Assembly (NCBI GenBank): GCA_002794775.1
Contig: NBAY01000013.1
Coordinates: 124,001 to 188,000 of the forward strand
Direction: 5' to 3'
From: Porodaedalea pini
Taxonomy: Eukaryota; Basidiomycota; Agaricomycetes; Hymenochaetales; Hymenochaetaceae
Length of the DNA: 64,000 nt
Made by a program: the position numbers and the translations under genes. Of the stretch, positions 37,407 to 48,860 are shown one piece after another. Below the pieces are notes generated by a model. That model searched no databases and had not been told where the DNA came from. It saw only the letters and a list, made by a program, of their open reading frames with translations. Position 1 is the first letter of the stretch. The number at the start of each line of letters is the position of its first letter.

Positions 37407-40400
37407 GTTCGAAGTTTTCTTGGGGAGAGGTGTGGATTGCCAACAGTTGTTCGGTTTTATACCATTTAATTGACATCGCGACTGGAGGACTAATACCGTG
37501 ACTACGCGCCGCTGTCCCATGCGGTGAGTATACGCTTTTGTGTTCCGGCTCGCGCGTGATCATTTAAAATACATCTTCGCAAGATGAATGAGCCAATAGC
37601 CGTCGTCGATTGCGTCGGTTGCATCAAAGAAATCCGGGAAATCACCGTCTTTATAGACAATGAAGCGTGTTTAAGAGTCCAGGAAGCCGAGGCATAGCTC
37701 CATTGCATCGAAGAAGACCTTCCAATGCTGCAAGTGGCGTCGCAAGACCTGCCACCTGGAGATCTAGGCGGGCCGGACTAGCTTGTCATTTTGTAAAGAT
37801 GCAACAATCTGCAGTACTAGTCTGAGCATATCGAAGGACAAGTTCTCCCATAAAACGTTGCGAGGCCATTTGAAGACGTGAAGAGAAATTCAAATGAAAT
37901 CCTGCGATGCTCAAATCGGAGTTTTGTTGCGGACCGAGGACGTCCAGGCGAGCTATTTGATGTGCACTCATTAATAAGTGTACAAATGACTCGAGGTTGA
38001 TGCGCGTTCGTGTACTTCGTTCCGCACGTGTAAAGACCTCTTAAAATCAATCGAAAGTAAGGTCACGAGTTCAGAGGTGGAGAGCAGACTCACCATGGAT
38101 TTCGTGTCGAACTTTCTCTGAATCACGGTTTGTGGTTGCAGACTTCACTGGGAAGCTTCATCTCTCAGTGTCATGCCAGTGCCAGCGGTACGTCAGGATC
38201 GGCTGCCGGACGGCGACAAGCCCGACGGTCCGGCATGTATTTCTGCACGCAATCACAAATAGACTAACGGGCTTGCAAGGCCGTCATATATATTAATATT
38301 ACTGATCAAGAGTTCGCCAGGGGCAGAGACGGAAGCATAAAGGACTAGGAAATAGTTCAAAGTCAAGTGCGGCGTCACGCGGCCAACTTTCCTTGCCTTT
38401 CTTAGAAACATGGTATACGACAACAAATTTCGACTGTGCACAATGCTTCTTTCTAACCACTATCTACCTTTTACTAGTGAAACTTTTAGTCCAGCTAATG
38501 ACATTTTCCGTCTTTAAAAGTCAAGTGGACCAAGTCTATCATATTTGATACAAATTCAGCTCATCAAATTTACAGAGCTCCTTGCAATAATTTTGGGCCA
38601 TTTCCGAGTCACCTAGCAGGGCCAAGTAAGGAGTCACTTGGAAGAACAAACGAATGTATGAGCTAACATTCACGTTAGTGATAGCTCGTAAGTGACTCCA
38701 AATTATCATCATGCCGCGCGTTCCTTATGGCTTTGGAATAGCACTGAAAAAGGGAGAACAAGATGAGACAGGGCATAAGTTTCTCATGATTAAAAATGGA
38801 AGGTTTAGACCGAAACCTTATGATATCTATTCCCGACAATGACGGTCCCTCAAGTGCTTGGACGGAGCTCAGCATGTTCTACATTGTCTACATGAAACAG
38901 AAGGATACTACGCTCCTCTTCAAAAAAAGGATGGTTCGCGAGGTGGTCGCGACTATGGAACTTATTAACGACATTCTCGGTCGCATCTTCATGTTATCGG
39001 TAGAGGAAGAAACCGTCTAGATGCAAATCGAACGTCTCTTCAAACAAGTGCTTTCCGATCCCGAATGCCGATCTATAGCTTGTATACGTTATAGGTGCGA
39101 GCGAAGAGTTGTGAGCTATGTAAAGGAAAAGTCCTTCCTGTTACTTACGAGCTTGGTCACCAATAAATAATTTGGCGCGTGAAGATCAGTGGTAAAGACG
39201 ACGGAGTGACTGAAGAAGGTGGGTCTGGTTTCTTCGCCTCCCCTTAAGTTATGAAGTACTGCCGGAGAGAATCTGATTTCTTGTTCGAATCTAGTTTTAC
39301 GAAGCGGAGGTATAGATTCCTTCGAACGCTGTACGCTGCCAGGAGGATGGGCCAAAAGCTCGCGAGTCGGTAAAGTGGTCCTTCACTTCCCAGATCTCGG
39401 ACTGTGGGACCATGACGGCTTGGACTTCGAGGACCAATGCGACGTGAATCTCTATGCCAATTGGCTTACACTCGCTCTTCGAAAGCTCGCTACCGTAAAT
39501 ATCCTACCAAAGCCGACCGATCATACAGGCGCCTCAGGCTCTGATAACTTTCAGTCCTCTTTCTCTATAGGCAGTGACAAGGTCTTCAAACAGAATTTTG
39601 CAGGAACTAATGGTGTTTCTCAAGGTCTTCCTAGTATCCCCCTATTCCATCCTACTGCCTGAAAACGCCGGCTTCACTCACAAGGGTGCCTTCCAAGCTT
39701 CACACCTTGACCATCACGCTCAACTACAAGCACCTCGACAAATAAGAGGACGACTAGGTATAGGCGTGCTTTGTCTCACGAAGCGATAGTCCTCTGATAG
39801 GATCGGGATCATGAAGAGCTAGTTATCGCGCCTCTTCAAGACCCTGAAAGATTTCCCCGTCTTCAGTTTGTAGGCAGCGGGAGCTAGTAACCTTCCCCAC
39901 GAAGAGTTTCAGGGTCTCGCTGCTGCGCGTTCGGCGTCTTACAAAGCACGGCGAGTCTGGCCTTCGGTGTTGTGGAAGTTGCACTGGGACTTGAAAGACT
40001 TGAACTTGGGCGCGCGGCGGGCGCTTTTGAGAAGCTTGAGGTGCTTGATTGTGAAGTATAAATCTGTGACTGGTCCTGGATCGATACGCATTGGAAAGCC
40101 TAGGCTAGTGCTCCCTTAATTCAGACAAATTGCACTGTGAGTCAACTGCTTCTTGATGCTCGTTTATGTCGCTGATTGGGATGAATTCGGTAGGACCTTC
40201 CAGGTGCTGAAGCAATCCGAAGACACGAATGGGATTTACATGAAAAAAAAAATACCACATGCTTGTGCTTCTACCACATCTACCATCTTATCGAACTCTG
40301 ATTATTGCTGTGCTGGAAGGCTTTTCCTTCCTCCTCTGATTCAAAACTCAGTGGGAGTCGGTTAGCTCCTTCCAGTAACGCTCGTTGTCGATGACCCGGG

Positions 40401-41907
40401 CCGGGGCGATTCGATGATTATTTTATCGACGTCCGTGTTCGCGTCGACCCTCGAAACATATTTATCTTACCTCCTCGAGCTTCCACTTTACCATCTTATC
40501 GAACTCTGACAATTTCCGCGTTTAAAGGCTTAGCGCTTAGCTCCTCAACCCGAGCAAAATTGCACCGAGAGTCAATTAACTCTTGCAGGTGATACTTCTT
40601 GTCAATGACTCGGATCGAGAGTTTTCGATGAATATTTTTTTTTATCGAAGGTCAAGAATCACATTGGAAACTGTCCTCAGTCGACCCCTGAAACAAATAC
40701 CTTCTGCTCCCTTGAACTTATATGTACTAATGGAAACCAATCCCTACCACACGTGTTTTCGTTCTTCACCGTCGATTCCCCGCTGCTCTGCTAAACATAC
40801 TCCTGCTGTAGGTCTCCGGGCCCTAAAATACTTCCGCTCGGCGCTGTGCGATTCAATTCCCTTCTCCCGTGGCCAACATCGTTCTGCAGTTCCATACATA
40901 GTGCGCACATGCTACTGCCACTGATAACCATCGTCGATGACGACTCAGATCGGAATGAATTCACTCTATTTTATCCAAGGTTCATACTCACATTCACATT
41001 CACGTTCGCCTCCACCCTTGACACAAGCTTAAGTATTTCGCACTTCCTCGAGCTTCCGTACGTTAATGGAACTCAGAAACTACATCACCTGCTCTTCATT
41101 AATATTGCTGACTTCCGCTCGCCATGTGATTCCTTTCGTTCCGTCGGCGACATACACAGCACGCGCACGCATATTAATATTGTTCTACTCTGCTCAGTGA
41201 TCAAAAGACCGTACGATCACACACAGGATAGATCATGGATGCAGTTCCTCTATATTCCAATGACTCGTTGCAAGCAACTCCAATAAAGTAGTTAGAGTAA
41301 ATAGAGAGGGGAAAGTAGGTGGGTAAGTAAATGAGTAGGTGCCAGCCGATAGTCCTCGCCTGCGGGTCATATGGTAAAATTACTATACAAATTGGTTTGA
41401 TCTGATTTCGGGACCGAGGAAACGAAGAGAGGAGAAGAGGACACATGAGAAGATAAGGGAAGGAAAATGATCAAGAAGGGTGAGGTGAGGCGAAAAGAAA
41501 TAGAGCGGCAAGGATTCCTGTCCTATGATAGGCGGTTGATTGGCTGGCCAATCAAAGATATCGAAAGGAGAACAAAAGGAAAGGATAAACGGGAGTGGAG
41601 GTGTGTGAAGTTCGAAGAGGAGAGACCGAGCCGACTCCGAGGAAGCAAGAAATATGAGATAATAAGATATGGGATGAGATTGCTACAATAACGATACGAA
41701 GTTCGTGGGAAGGAACAAGGGAAGGATGTCAGCCAAAAACCAAGTGGCGGAATGAAGGTGGTTGCAGCGGAGACGAAGGGGGAGTTGAGGGAGAAAGAAA
41801 GGAAAGGCACGCGCGAAAGACGCTCCGCTATGTCGCATCACAATAACAGCAAATTTCGTGTGGGAGACGGAAAAAAGCGAAGGAAGATGATTAATCGAGA
41901 CGCGGCA
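37407..41907. other. Gene-poor 4.5-kb region with decayed coding-like fragments
   Basis: No gene with recognisable product. Two moderately long plus-strand frames (38796-39020, starting MEGLDRNLMISIPDND; 39375-39662, starting MVLHFPDLGLWDHDGLDFED) and a GC-richer open stretch at about 39870-40075 look like remnants of coding sequence, but I cannot assign them. A diverged tandem duplication occupies 40141-41140 (separate entry). The last 600 bases (41290-41880) are purine-rich on the plus strand and hold the 3' flank of the Ser-rich gene. Confidence 0.5.
40141..41140 (+). repeat. Diverged tandem duplication, four recognisable units
   Basis: Units of about 210-330 bases start near 40166, 40390, 40600 and 40930. 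Units 1 and 2 share the exact 21-mer TACCATCTTATCGAACTCTGA (40281-40301 and 40489-40509). Units 2 and 4 share CCTCGAGCTTCC (40473 and 41046) and the start GTCGATGAC. Units 3 and 4 share CTTCCGCTCG followed by a GTGATTC-like tail (40831 and 41112). Unit heads translate in one frame to similar peptides: LVVDDPGRGDSM, LLVNDSDREFSM, TIVDDDSDRNEF. This suggests a repeated coding segment, now mutated, possibly from a leucine-rich F-box type gene (a guess). Confidence 0.55.
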
Positions 41908-44188
41908 CTAGAGCGCGTACCCCCATTGCACCGCACCCGCCGGTGTCAGCGGCGAAGCCGACTCGACTGGCGGCTGGAGCCGGACAGGCGTCATATCCAA
42001 TGGCGGAGCCGGCGGCGGACGCACAGGTGCCTGCACGTCCCTTTGGGAGTAGACCACAGAAGCAGAGCCCGATCGCAGGCGCGACTGCCCTGGCCTGGAA
42101 ACAACAGGTGCAGATGAATTGGCGCCAATATTGACGTTCGGATCCATCGTCGGTTGCAGCGGATTGTGTTGCAAGGTTTGCGATCGCGCGTGAATCTGAG
42201 CTTTCGACTGCGGCTGCGAGCTCGTCGCAGTTTTCGTCGTCCAAAGGGGACTCGAAGAAAGCGTTCCGGACAGGCGCGGCCGCTCGAGCGCCGCCCGCGC
42301 GTCGTGTTTTATGTTCGACGCGGACTTGGCGCGGGGGAGCGAGAGTGAATGTGCAGAAGGCGCAGACTGTGCGGCGGCAGTGTGCAGGTTCTGCCGTGAG
42401 CTGCGGCGCAGAGGTGGCACAATGGGGAACCCGGAAGATGTGGTTGCCTGCGGTGGAGGGGCGGAGAAGGCAGGGAAGGGCGGCCGTTCTTGTGCGTTTG
42501 CACGAGAAGATGTTGAGCCGTAGTATCCAAGCTCGGATAACACGTCTTCATCGTTCTCTTCTATGCCTTCGCCTGTTTCCGATGGTCGGTAAGACCCTAA
42601 TTCCAGTCGCGAGCCTACAGTGGCATTCGAGTGCCGATAAGACAAAGACTTACTTCCCTTCGTCGACCCGGGCGGCAGCGGATACTCAAGTGATTCTCTA
42701 TCCGGTGATCGACGGTGTTGCCCGCTCGCGCTCGAGGTGCCCAGGCTAAGCCGGTCAGTATGCTTGCTGTGAAACGTGGGGGAAGGACCAGACGGACTTG
42801 GCGATGGTGTAGGGCAAGCACTTGATGGTGTCGGAGTTGTAGACTGCGAATGTGAGCACGACGCGGTGCTACTACTACACGACTCGCTCGACGTACTCGA
42901 CGTCGGCGAGCCTCGCCGTAGAAGGGTCTGGTACTGCAACGCCGGAGACGTAGGAGACTTGCGCAGCCGTTGCATATGTGGTGGTGATAGTGGAGGATCG
43001 GCGAATTTGAAACCCCTCGGGCTCAGGGCGCTTGATTGTGGTGTAGAGTGCACAGGGTCATCACGCCCGTGGGGGGCATCGTCGGAGTCGTCGAACGCGG
43101 ACGTCATCGAGGATGCCGATGAGAACGCTGCCATTGAACTTGTCGATCCCGCGGCTGAGGTGGTGGCGCTTGAGGTGGAGGACGATGTCTGGTGCGATGC
43201 ACGCATGTGTCCGCGTGGGCGTAAGCGGTCAGAGGACGGCGACAGCGGTTGGGAGGGGTCCGAAGGCGCGTTGCGCGACGGGTTTCGCGAGGAGAGGGAA
43301 GCAGACGATGCTGTTGTTAATACGGAAGAAGAGGACGCTGTGGGCGTGTGGAGCTGCCGAGGAAGAGGATTTCCACTTATCCGCGAGCTCTTGTGTACAG
43401 TTGCATACTTTCCCGGAGACTGAGGTGGAGACCGGGGCGGCATCGGAAAGTCGAAAGAGTCGGCATTTTCTGCAGCCTCCTCAAGGAAATTCTCCCAAAT
43501 GTTATGCAGCTGCGGCATCGAGCGTTTCGCCACAAGTAATGTCGTCCGTCGATTTGTTTCACTGGACCCAGCTTGAGCTGAATGAAAAGACTGGACAGAC
43601 GGCGCAGGTGAATTGGCTACAGACCGCGAAGGAGTAGGAGATGGTGAAGCTGGGATGATGTCTCGCGCGGTGAACGCCGACGTCGCATGTCGGAGCGTTG
43701 GCCGGCCAGACGGATCCGTAAGACGCGCAGCCGCGATGGAATGCGCGCGCCGGCGCTGCTCGCTGGGCTTTGCTGCGCTCCTGCTCTCCTTCGCAGACTC
43801 GCCAGCCGCCATGAGCACGTCATCTTCTGGACTAGCACTTCGCGGCTCCTTCGCGCGAGCACCGGCAGGTACGTCCCCGCGCGGTCCGCGCGTGTCACCA
43901 CCAACTGCGGCCGAAACGCGCTTCTGCTGGCAAGGATGCGTTGATGTCAAAAAGGTTTGATATGTTGTACGCTGGCACTTTTCTCACCTGCTGCTGCGGT
44001 ACCTCCGTGCGCGGGGCCGAGGGTGGGTGACGCTGGCTGTCCAGCGACGAGCTCCTCCGCCTTCGAAGGCTGTCGCCGCGCGTGCTCGCGTCGGGAGACT
44101 GGCGCGCGCCGAAGTCCCATTCGGCATCACGCGCCTTGTCTTTCCGCTTGAGGGTCTGCTTGAGGTAGGAGAGGACGTGCATGCCCAT
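41908..44188 (-). CDS. Ser-rich, mostly disordered protein of unknown function
   Basis: Not recognised. Exon 1 (44188 to about 43988) encodes MGMHVLSYLKQTLKRKDKAR and ends EVPQQQ; a 60-nt GTGAGA-CAG intron joins it to KRVSAAVGGDTRGPRGDV. Total is about 740 residues with very high Ser, Pro, Thr and Arg content (long runs such as SSSSTASCSHSQSTTPTPSS). The single ordered-looking motif is SMPQLHNIWENFLEEAAENA near residue 220, followed by FDFPMPPRSPPQSPGKY, which may be a short conserved docking helix. The end is LTPAGAVQWGYAL. Many Ser-Pro sites suggest phosphoregulation (inference). A 215-codon antisense frame (42776-43423) is a shadow of the biased composition. Confidence 0.75.
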
Positions 44189-45415
44189 GGCCGCGTCACG
44201 TTGGACTCGCGTGAGGGGATGACCGCGAGAGGGAATAAAATGAAAAAAAAAGGTGTGACCGCGAGCCGCGAAGGCTAAATAGCGTCTGCGTGTGTCGATC
44301 GCAGATGAAAACGAAGAACTAGCGAGGACGCGTGGGCTGTCGACTAATCGAAGCAGGGTGCGTCGTCAGGCTAGAAGGACGTGCAGGCGGTGGGAGCGTC
44401 GTGGTCTGTCGCCAGCGGCTGTCGGGCGAAGTTGAAGCTGGCCGCGCGAGGTAGCATAGAGGGACTCAATCTTGTGTGAATCGGCAGCGGGGGTTATATA
44501 TGACTGCGGTGTTCGGGAAAACAGAAAACAGGGTTCAAGAAAGAAGTAAATCGAAAGATAAATAGAGAAGAAAAGAAAAGAAAAAGAGTACAGATCCGCT
44601 CGTCGCGTAGTTTTCCATTGCAGAATTCGCACAGCAGTCCCATCGATCCCGAGAACGGATATCAATTCATGTCGCAATTCAACACAGACGTTGCAGATTG
44701 CAGCAGCTGCCAGCCCAGCCATCCTCCGTCCTATTGCCCCGTGAAGCACCTCCGTCCCCCTGGTGAATCCGCCCTGTGCGATGAGTATAGTCATAGTGGT
44801 CTGATCACATCAGACGGCAAACACAGAAAATGCAGAGATCTCGACGAAATCCGTGACGAGGCAGACGTTACCCCAGATGGTAGCCGATGCTGATACTGAT
44901 ACTCTCACCTCCGCATCTCGCACGTCTTTGTGCGGAAGCCTCCACCCGCGGTCCTTTCCGAACTCAAAAAAACACTTATCCACTCCGAGAAGAAGGCAGA
45001 AGGCAGTTGGCCATTCTCACCCAGACATCTCGCATACACTCTGCTCCCCGTACTCCGGTACTGCGCAAGGAACTCGCGTTTAGTTACAAGCGAACTACTC
45101 CCATCACGCCCGCTGATTGGCACTGCGTTTGAGTTTCCTCGTGCTCTTTCTCCCACGTCGCACGGACTCGCACTCATTTTCTCGATAACTGTACGAATTT
45201 TCTGTCTTTGGTATAGCTAAAGATGACATTGCGGAATACGCAGTACAAGGGACGGGCCAAAGAGAAATCAAGAGAGGGAGCTGGGAGGTGGGAAATAAAA
45301 TGAAAAGGAGAAAAAATGCGAGGAACACTGCAAGTGGCTGAGATTGCGGATAAGTCGACATAAAGCACATTAAGAATAGTTGTATTACAATCTAAGGAAA
45401 GATGAAACTGAATGC
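44189..45415. other. Intergenic: promoter of Ser-rich gene, 3' flank of RNR2
   Basis: About 1.2 kb. It contains an A/G-rich run near 44525-44590 on the plus strand. No gene or RNA could be supported. Confidence 0.45.
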
Positions 45416-47047
45416 TTAGAAGTCCTCGTCGACGGTGCTAGAGTGTATCCATCAGCGGAACGTTCGTCAACAGCGAGTAGGGGCGCGAAAGAAAACTTAC
45501 AAGACCTTGCTGGCCTTCCCTTCCGCTTTCGACGAAGCGCTTACGTTCACGCCCGCTTTCGCGTAATCCGAAACGCGCTTCTCGAAGAAGTTCGTCTTGC
45601 CCTGGAGCGAGATCATGTCCATAAAGTCGAACTGTAGATACAGGAACGAAGACGTCAGTAAATGAAAAAGATCCAACGATAGTAAGGGCACGCACCGGGT
45701 TCGTGGAGTTGTATACCTTCTCGTTTCCGAGTGAAGTTAACAGGCGGTCGGCGACGAACTCAATGTACTGGCACATCAGCTTCGAGTTCATGCCGATAAG
45801 GCTGACAGGCAGTGCATCCGTCAGGAACTCCTGCTCGATTTTTACTGCATCGGTGATGATTCTCTCAACAGTGTCGGGATGGGGGCGACGGCGGAGGTGG
45901 CTGAAGAGTAGACAGGCAAAGTCGGTGTGCATGCCCTCATCGCGGCAGATGAGCTCGTTGCTGAACGTGAGACCGGGCATGAGGCCACGTTTCTTCAGCC
46001 AGAAGATCGAAGCGAAGGAACCCGAAAAGAAAATGCCCTCGACGGCAGCAAACGCAACCAGACGCTCGGCGAATGTCGAGCGCTTGTCCGCAATCCAATG
46101 AAGCGCCCAGTCAGCTTTCCTCTTGATGCAGGGAATAGTCTCAATCGCATCGAAAAGGTACTCTCGTTGCACCGGGTCCCTAATGTAAGTGTCGATGAGC
46201 AGCGAATAGGTCTCGGAGTGGATGTTCTCCCTGGGAATTAATTAAGTCAAAAGCTGTCCATTCGTTGACATGTACCAATACCCATATACATACATCATGA
46301 TTTGGAAGCCATAGAAGCAGCGCGCCTCAGCCGCCTGCACTTCGTTGCTGAAGCGCTCAACCAAGTTTTCATTAACGATACCATCGGACGCGGCGAAGAA
46401 GGCAAGAACATGGCTGATAAAATGGCGCTCGTTGTCATTGAGCTTGTTCTGCCAGTCATGTTGGTCCTTCGAGAGATCCATCTCCTCAGCGGTCCAGAAA
46501 GACGCTTCAGCCTTCTTGTACATCTGCCAGATCTGAAATGTCTCAGATGTCAGCACTACCGAAGGTGGGCAACGGAGACGCAACAAACCTCGTGGTACTG
46601 GATGGGGAAAAGAACGAAGCGACGCTTTGATTCGATCAGGAGAGGTTCCTGGTCTGGTAGAAGATAATAGGGTTAGTCACGGATGTGACAGACGCGTCGA
46701 GGATCGAGAGCCACATACCTTCCGGAAGGTCAACATCACCAACGAAGCGACGCCGATACTCCTCGACTTCCTCCTCGTCATCGCCCACGCTCTTGGGGGA
46801 TTGGGACTTTTCCTTGTCGTCAAGGACGAGAGACTCGGCGGCTTTCTTCGCGTGCTTGGTGGGGGTCTTGAGTTCCATAGCCTCGAGTGAGGCAGCGACC
46901 TAGACGCGGACAGCGAACGACACGTGAGTATATGAGCTTATAAAGACACGCGACAGATACGATGCGACGCGCTGAAGTCGTACACACCTTCTTAGAAGGG
47001 GTAGAGGTAGGCGCAGAGAAAACGTCGTCAACGATGGTGGCAGCCAT
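45416..47047 (-). CDS. RNR2: Ribonucleotide reductase small (R2) subunit
   Basis: Class Ia R2 subunit: its di-iron/tyrosyl radical cofactor drives reduction of NDPs to dNDPs with the R1 subunit. Exon 1 encodes [20 protein letters not shown]; exon 2 begins [20 protein letters not shown]. Later blocks are [52 protein letters not shown] (first iron-ligand helix), [12 protein letters not shown] joined to [49 protein letters not shown] and [21 protein letters not shown] small last exon completes the C-terminus as VFTVDEDF before TAA (45416-45418), the tail that docks to R1. There are seven or so short introns. About 410 residues, standard length. Possible cell-cycle promoter boxes are noted upstream. 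Confidence 0.97.
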
Positions 47048-47207
47048 TGGTACGAAGTAGATGGTGAACGAGATGGAGTGAAGCGACGGCGACGTGGACA
47101 CAAGGGTACGTTCACGCTGTGGCTGTAGCGAGAGGGGTGTGTAGACGGAAGTGGAAGATGAGGAATAAAGTGAGTAGAACTACAACGCCTTTTATTGACA
47201 TTCTGCC

Positions 47208-47513
47208 ACGCGTGAGAAAAAAACCGGCGCGTATGCACTTGTTTGGATAGCTTTGGTCACGCTCTATTCCAACAAAAGCGCGTTAGGGGCCACAATTCTG
47301 TCATGTCTGCGGAGAGCTTTGGTTATATAGTCTACTTGTGGCGCGTATATTATATTTTAAGCATTTTTTTCACTCACAGAGTGCGAGAGGTTATTAAATT
47401 GTGCACTGCTATTTTGTTTGTTCGACGTTACTTACACGGTGTTACTGTCGCGTCGCTAATATTAATGAGCGTGTCGTGTTCACGCGTTCTGGTTCTGTTG
47501 TGTCTACACGCGT
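47208..47513. promoter_or_regulatory. Three ACGCGT (MluI cell-cycle box) sites upstream of RNR2
   Basis: ACGCGT occurs at 47208-47213, 47482-47487 and 47508-47513, that is 161, 435 and 461 bases upstream of the RNR2 ATG. In ascomycete yeasts the MBF factor binds this hexamer and drives S-phase genes including ribonucleotide reductase. By chance about one site per 4 kb is expected at even base composition. Binding here is inferred, not shown. Confidence 0.45.
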
Positions 47514-47806
47514 CTGTGATGCAATCTATCACCTGTGGTTTCATTGTCCTATCTTATCGGCCGATTACGGGTCTTACCACTTTTCTCCGTCGACAAGCCT
47601 CCGATATTGACGACCTTGTCTTGGCCAGTGCTGAGGTGTAATATGCGTCTCGCTCGACGGCGGCATCACGAAAAAGTCGCGTCGCCTGTATAGCCTTGTA
47701 TACCTTGTAAGGTAATAAAAGTCTGTTAGTCAGCTTGTCATGTGCTAAAATGTCTTCGAGTCGGATACAAGCTCGTTACAAGAGTTTTGGTGCAATACAA
47801 GGCATA

Positions 47807-48154
47807 TACAAGACAGATAGATAATTACAAAAAATATACTATACTTTTATCATTTTGTATTCTGATTATATGCCCTCTGAAAGTCTGATGTCTGAGCTGT
47901 AATGTATTTATTCTACTGATTATGCCTGACAATGGAGCCGGAAGGCTCTTCACCAGTTTATATGTTGGGTGTCAGCATGTCAGTCAGTATATCATATTCT
48001 TATTAGCCTTCACATAGGATACAAGATAAATACAAGTTAGATAGATGCTTACAGGAAATGCACATTTATTTTTCTTGTATTATATGCCACTTATATGTCC
48101 TTCCAAAATCTAATGTCTAAACTGTAGTGCATTAATCATAGTGTTTTTGTCTGA
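47807..48154. repeat. Diverged direct repeat, AT-rich, about 124 bases per copy
   Basis: Copy A (47807-47930) and copy B (48031-48154) are colinear. Both start TACAAG..AGATAGAT, continue with a TTTTGTATT / TTCTTGTATT run, TATATGCC, then TCTGATGTCTGAGCTGTAAT versus TCTAATGTCTAAACTGTAGT, and end near GCCTGAC / TGTCTGATC. The offset is 224 bases. It could be a pair of decayed transposon ends or a local duplication. No coding sequence. Confidence 0.55.
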
Positions 48155-48860
48155 TCATCCACTCATTTCAGATATCAGCTCTTCAATCACTGTCCAAGAT
48201 TTGCTTTGTTTTCAGGAGAGATGCACACACGGTGGGAAATTCAAACCCACTTGCCCCTTTCGGGCCGCCAATCCAGCACTAAAACTTGAGAGCCGAAAGG
48301 CTGAAAAGCGGATGATGAGACGAGACAGTAGTATAATATAGAGAAAATGCTTCGCAAGGGCTCGAGCACATGGAATAATAGAAGTAACAAGAGTCGAGTC
48401 AATGAAGTAAAGAGAAGGAAAAAAGAGATCTACGGAAGATACGAGCCGAATTACAAAATCGAGGAGAGAAAAGGAAGAGGAGACCGTGTATGGTGAATGG
48501 ACAAGTCGCGCCGCACAAATGGATGGATGAATGAGATACTTGGGTGTACGGTTGGAGGGAAGGGTGTAAGAGACACATGTATTGCTAGGAAATTTAGAAA
48601 AGAGGAGAGAAGAGAGTACAAGGTGGAAGGCGCGCCGAAGCCGTACCGACAAGAGCGAAGGCCTCTGCGATCGCGAGCAAGCGCCCGACAACCAGCGAAG
48701 AAAGGCCCTCAAGCTCCGCACAGTCCAACTCAGTGTAGCCCAGACCAGTAGCCCGCACCCATATCCTACGCATCCAAATCCATAAGTCGCGAAAGTCGTT
48801 GCATCAGCCTATACATGACCACGGAGCCCGAGCCCAAGCCCGAGATCAACAGTCGTGAGG

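Larger units (their letters stand above)
47048..48860. other. Intergenic: RNR2 promoter and AT-rich repeats
   Basis: About 1.8 kb between two minus-strand genes. The RNR2-proximal 470 bases contain three ACGCGT sites. The middle (47690-48160) is AT-rich with a diverged direct repeat. The distal part (48200-48860) is purine-rich on the plus strand and may include the cyclin 3' UTR or an unrecognised last cyclin exon. A 132-codon plus-strand frame at 47243-47641 has no domain and is likely chance. Confidence 0.5.

Noticed and set aside
38796..39662. Two plus-strand frames that might be one gene
   Set aside because: Could not join them by splicing into anything recognisable; kept only as possible remnants in the gene-poor entry.
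42776..43423. 215-codon plus-strand open frame
   Set aside because: Antisense to the Ser-rich minus-strand gene; its Asp/Glu/Val-rich composition is the mirror of Ser codons there.
47243..47641. 132-codon plus-strand open frame upstream of RNR2
   Set aside because: No recognisable motif, AT-rich, and overlaps the RNR2 promoter sites.
48212..48721. 169-codon minus-strand frame downstream of the cyclin
   Set aside because: Composition is that of the reverse of a purine-rich tract; no domain, probably 3' flank.
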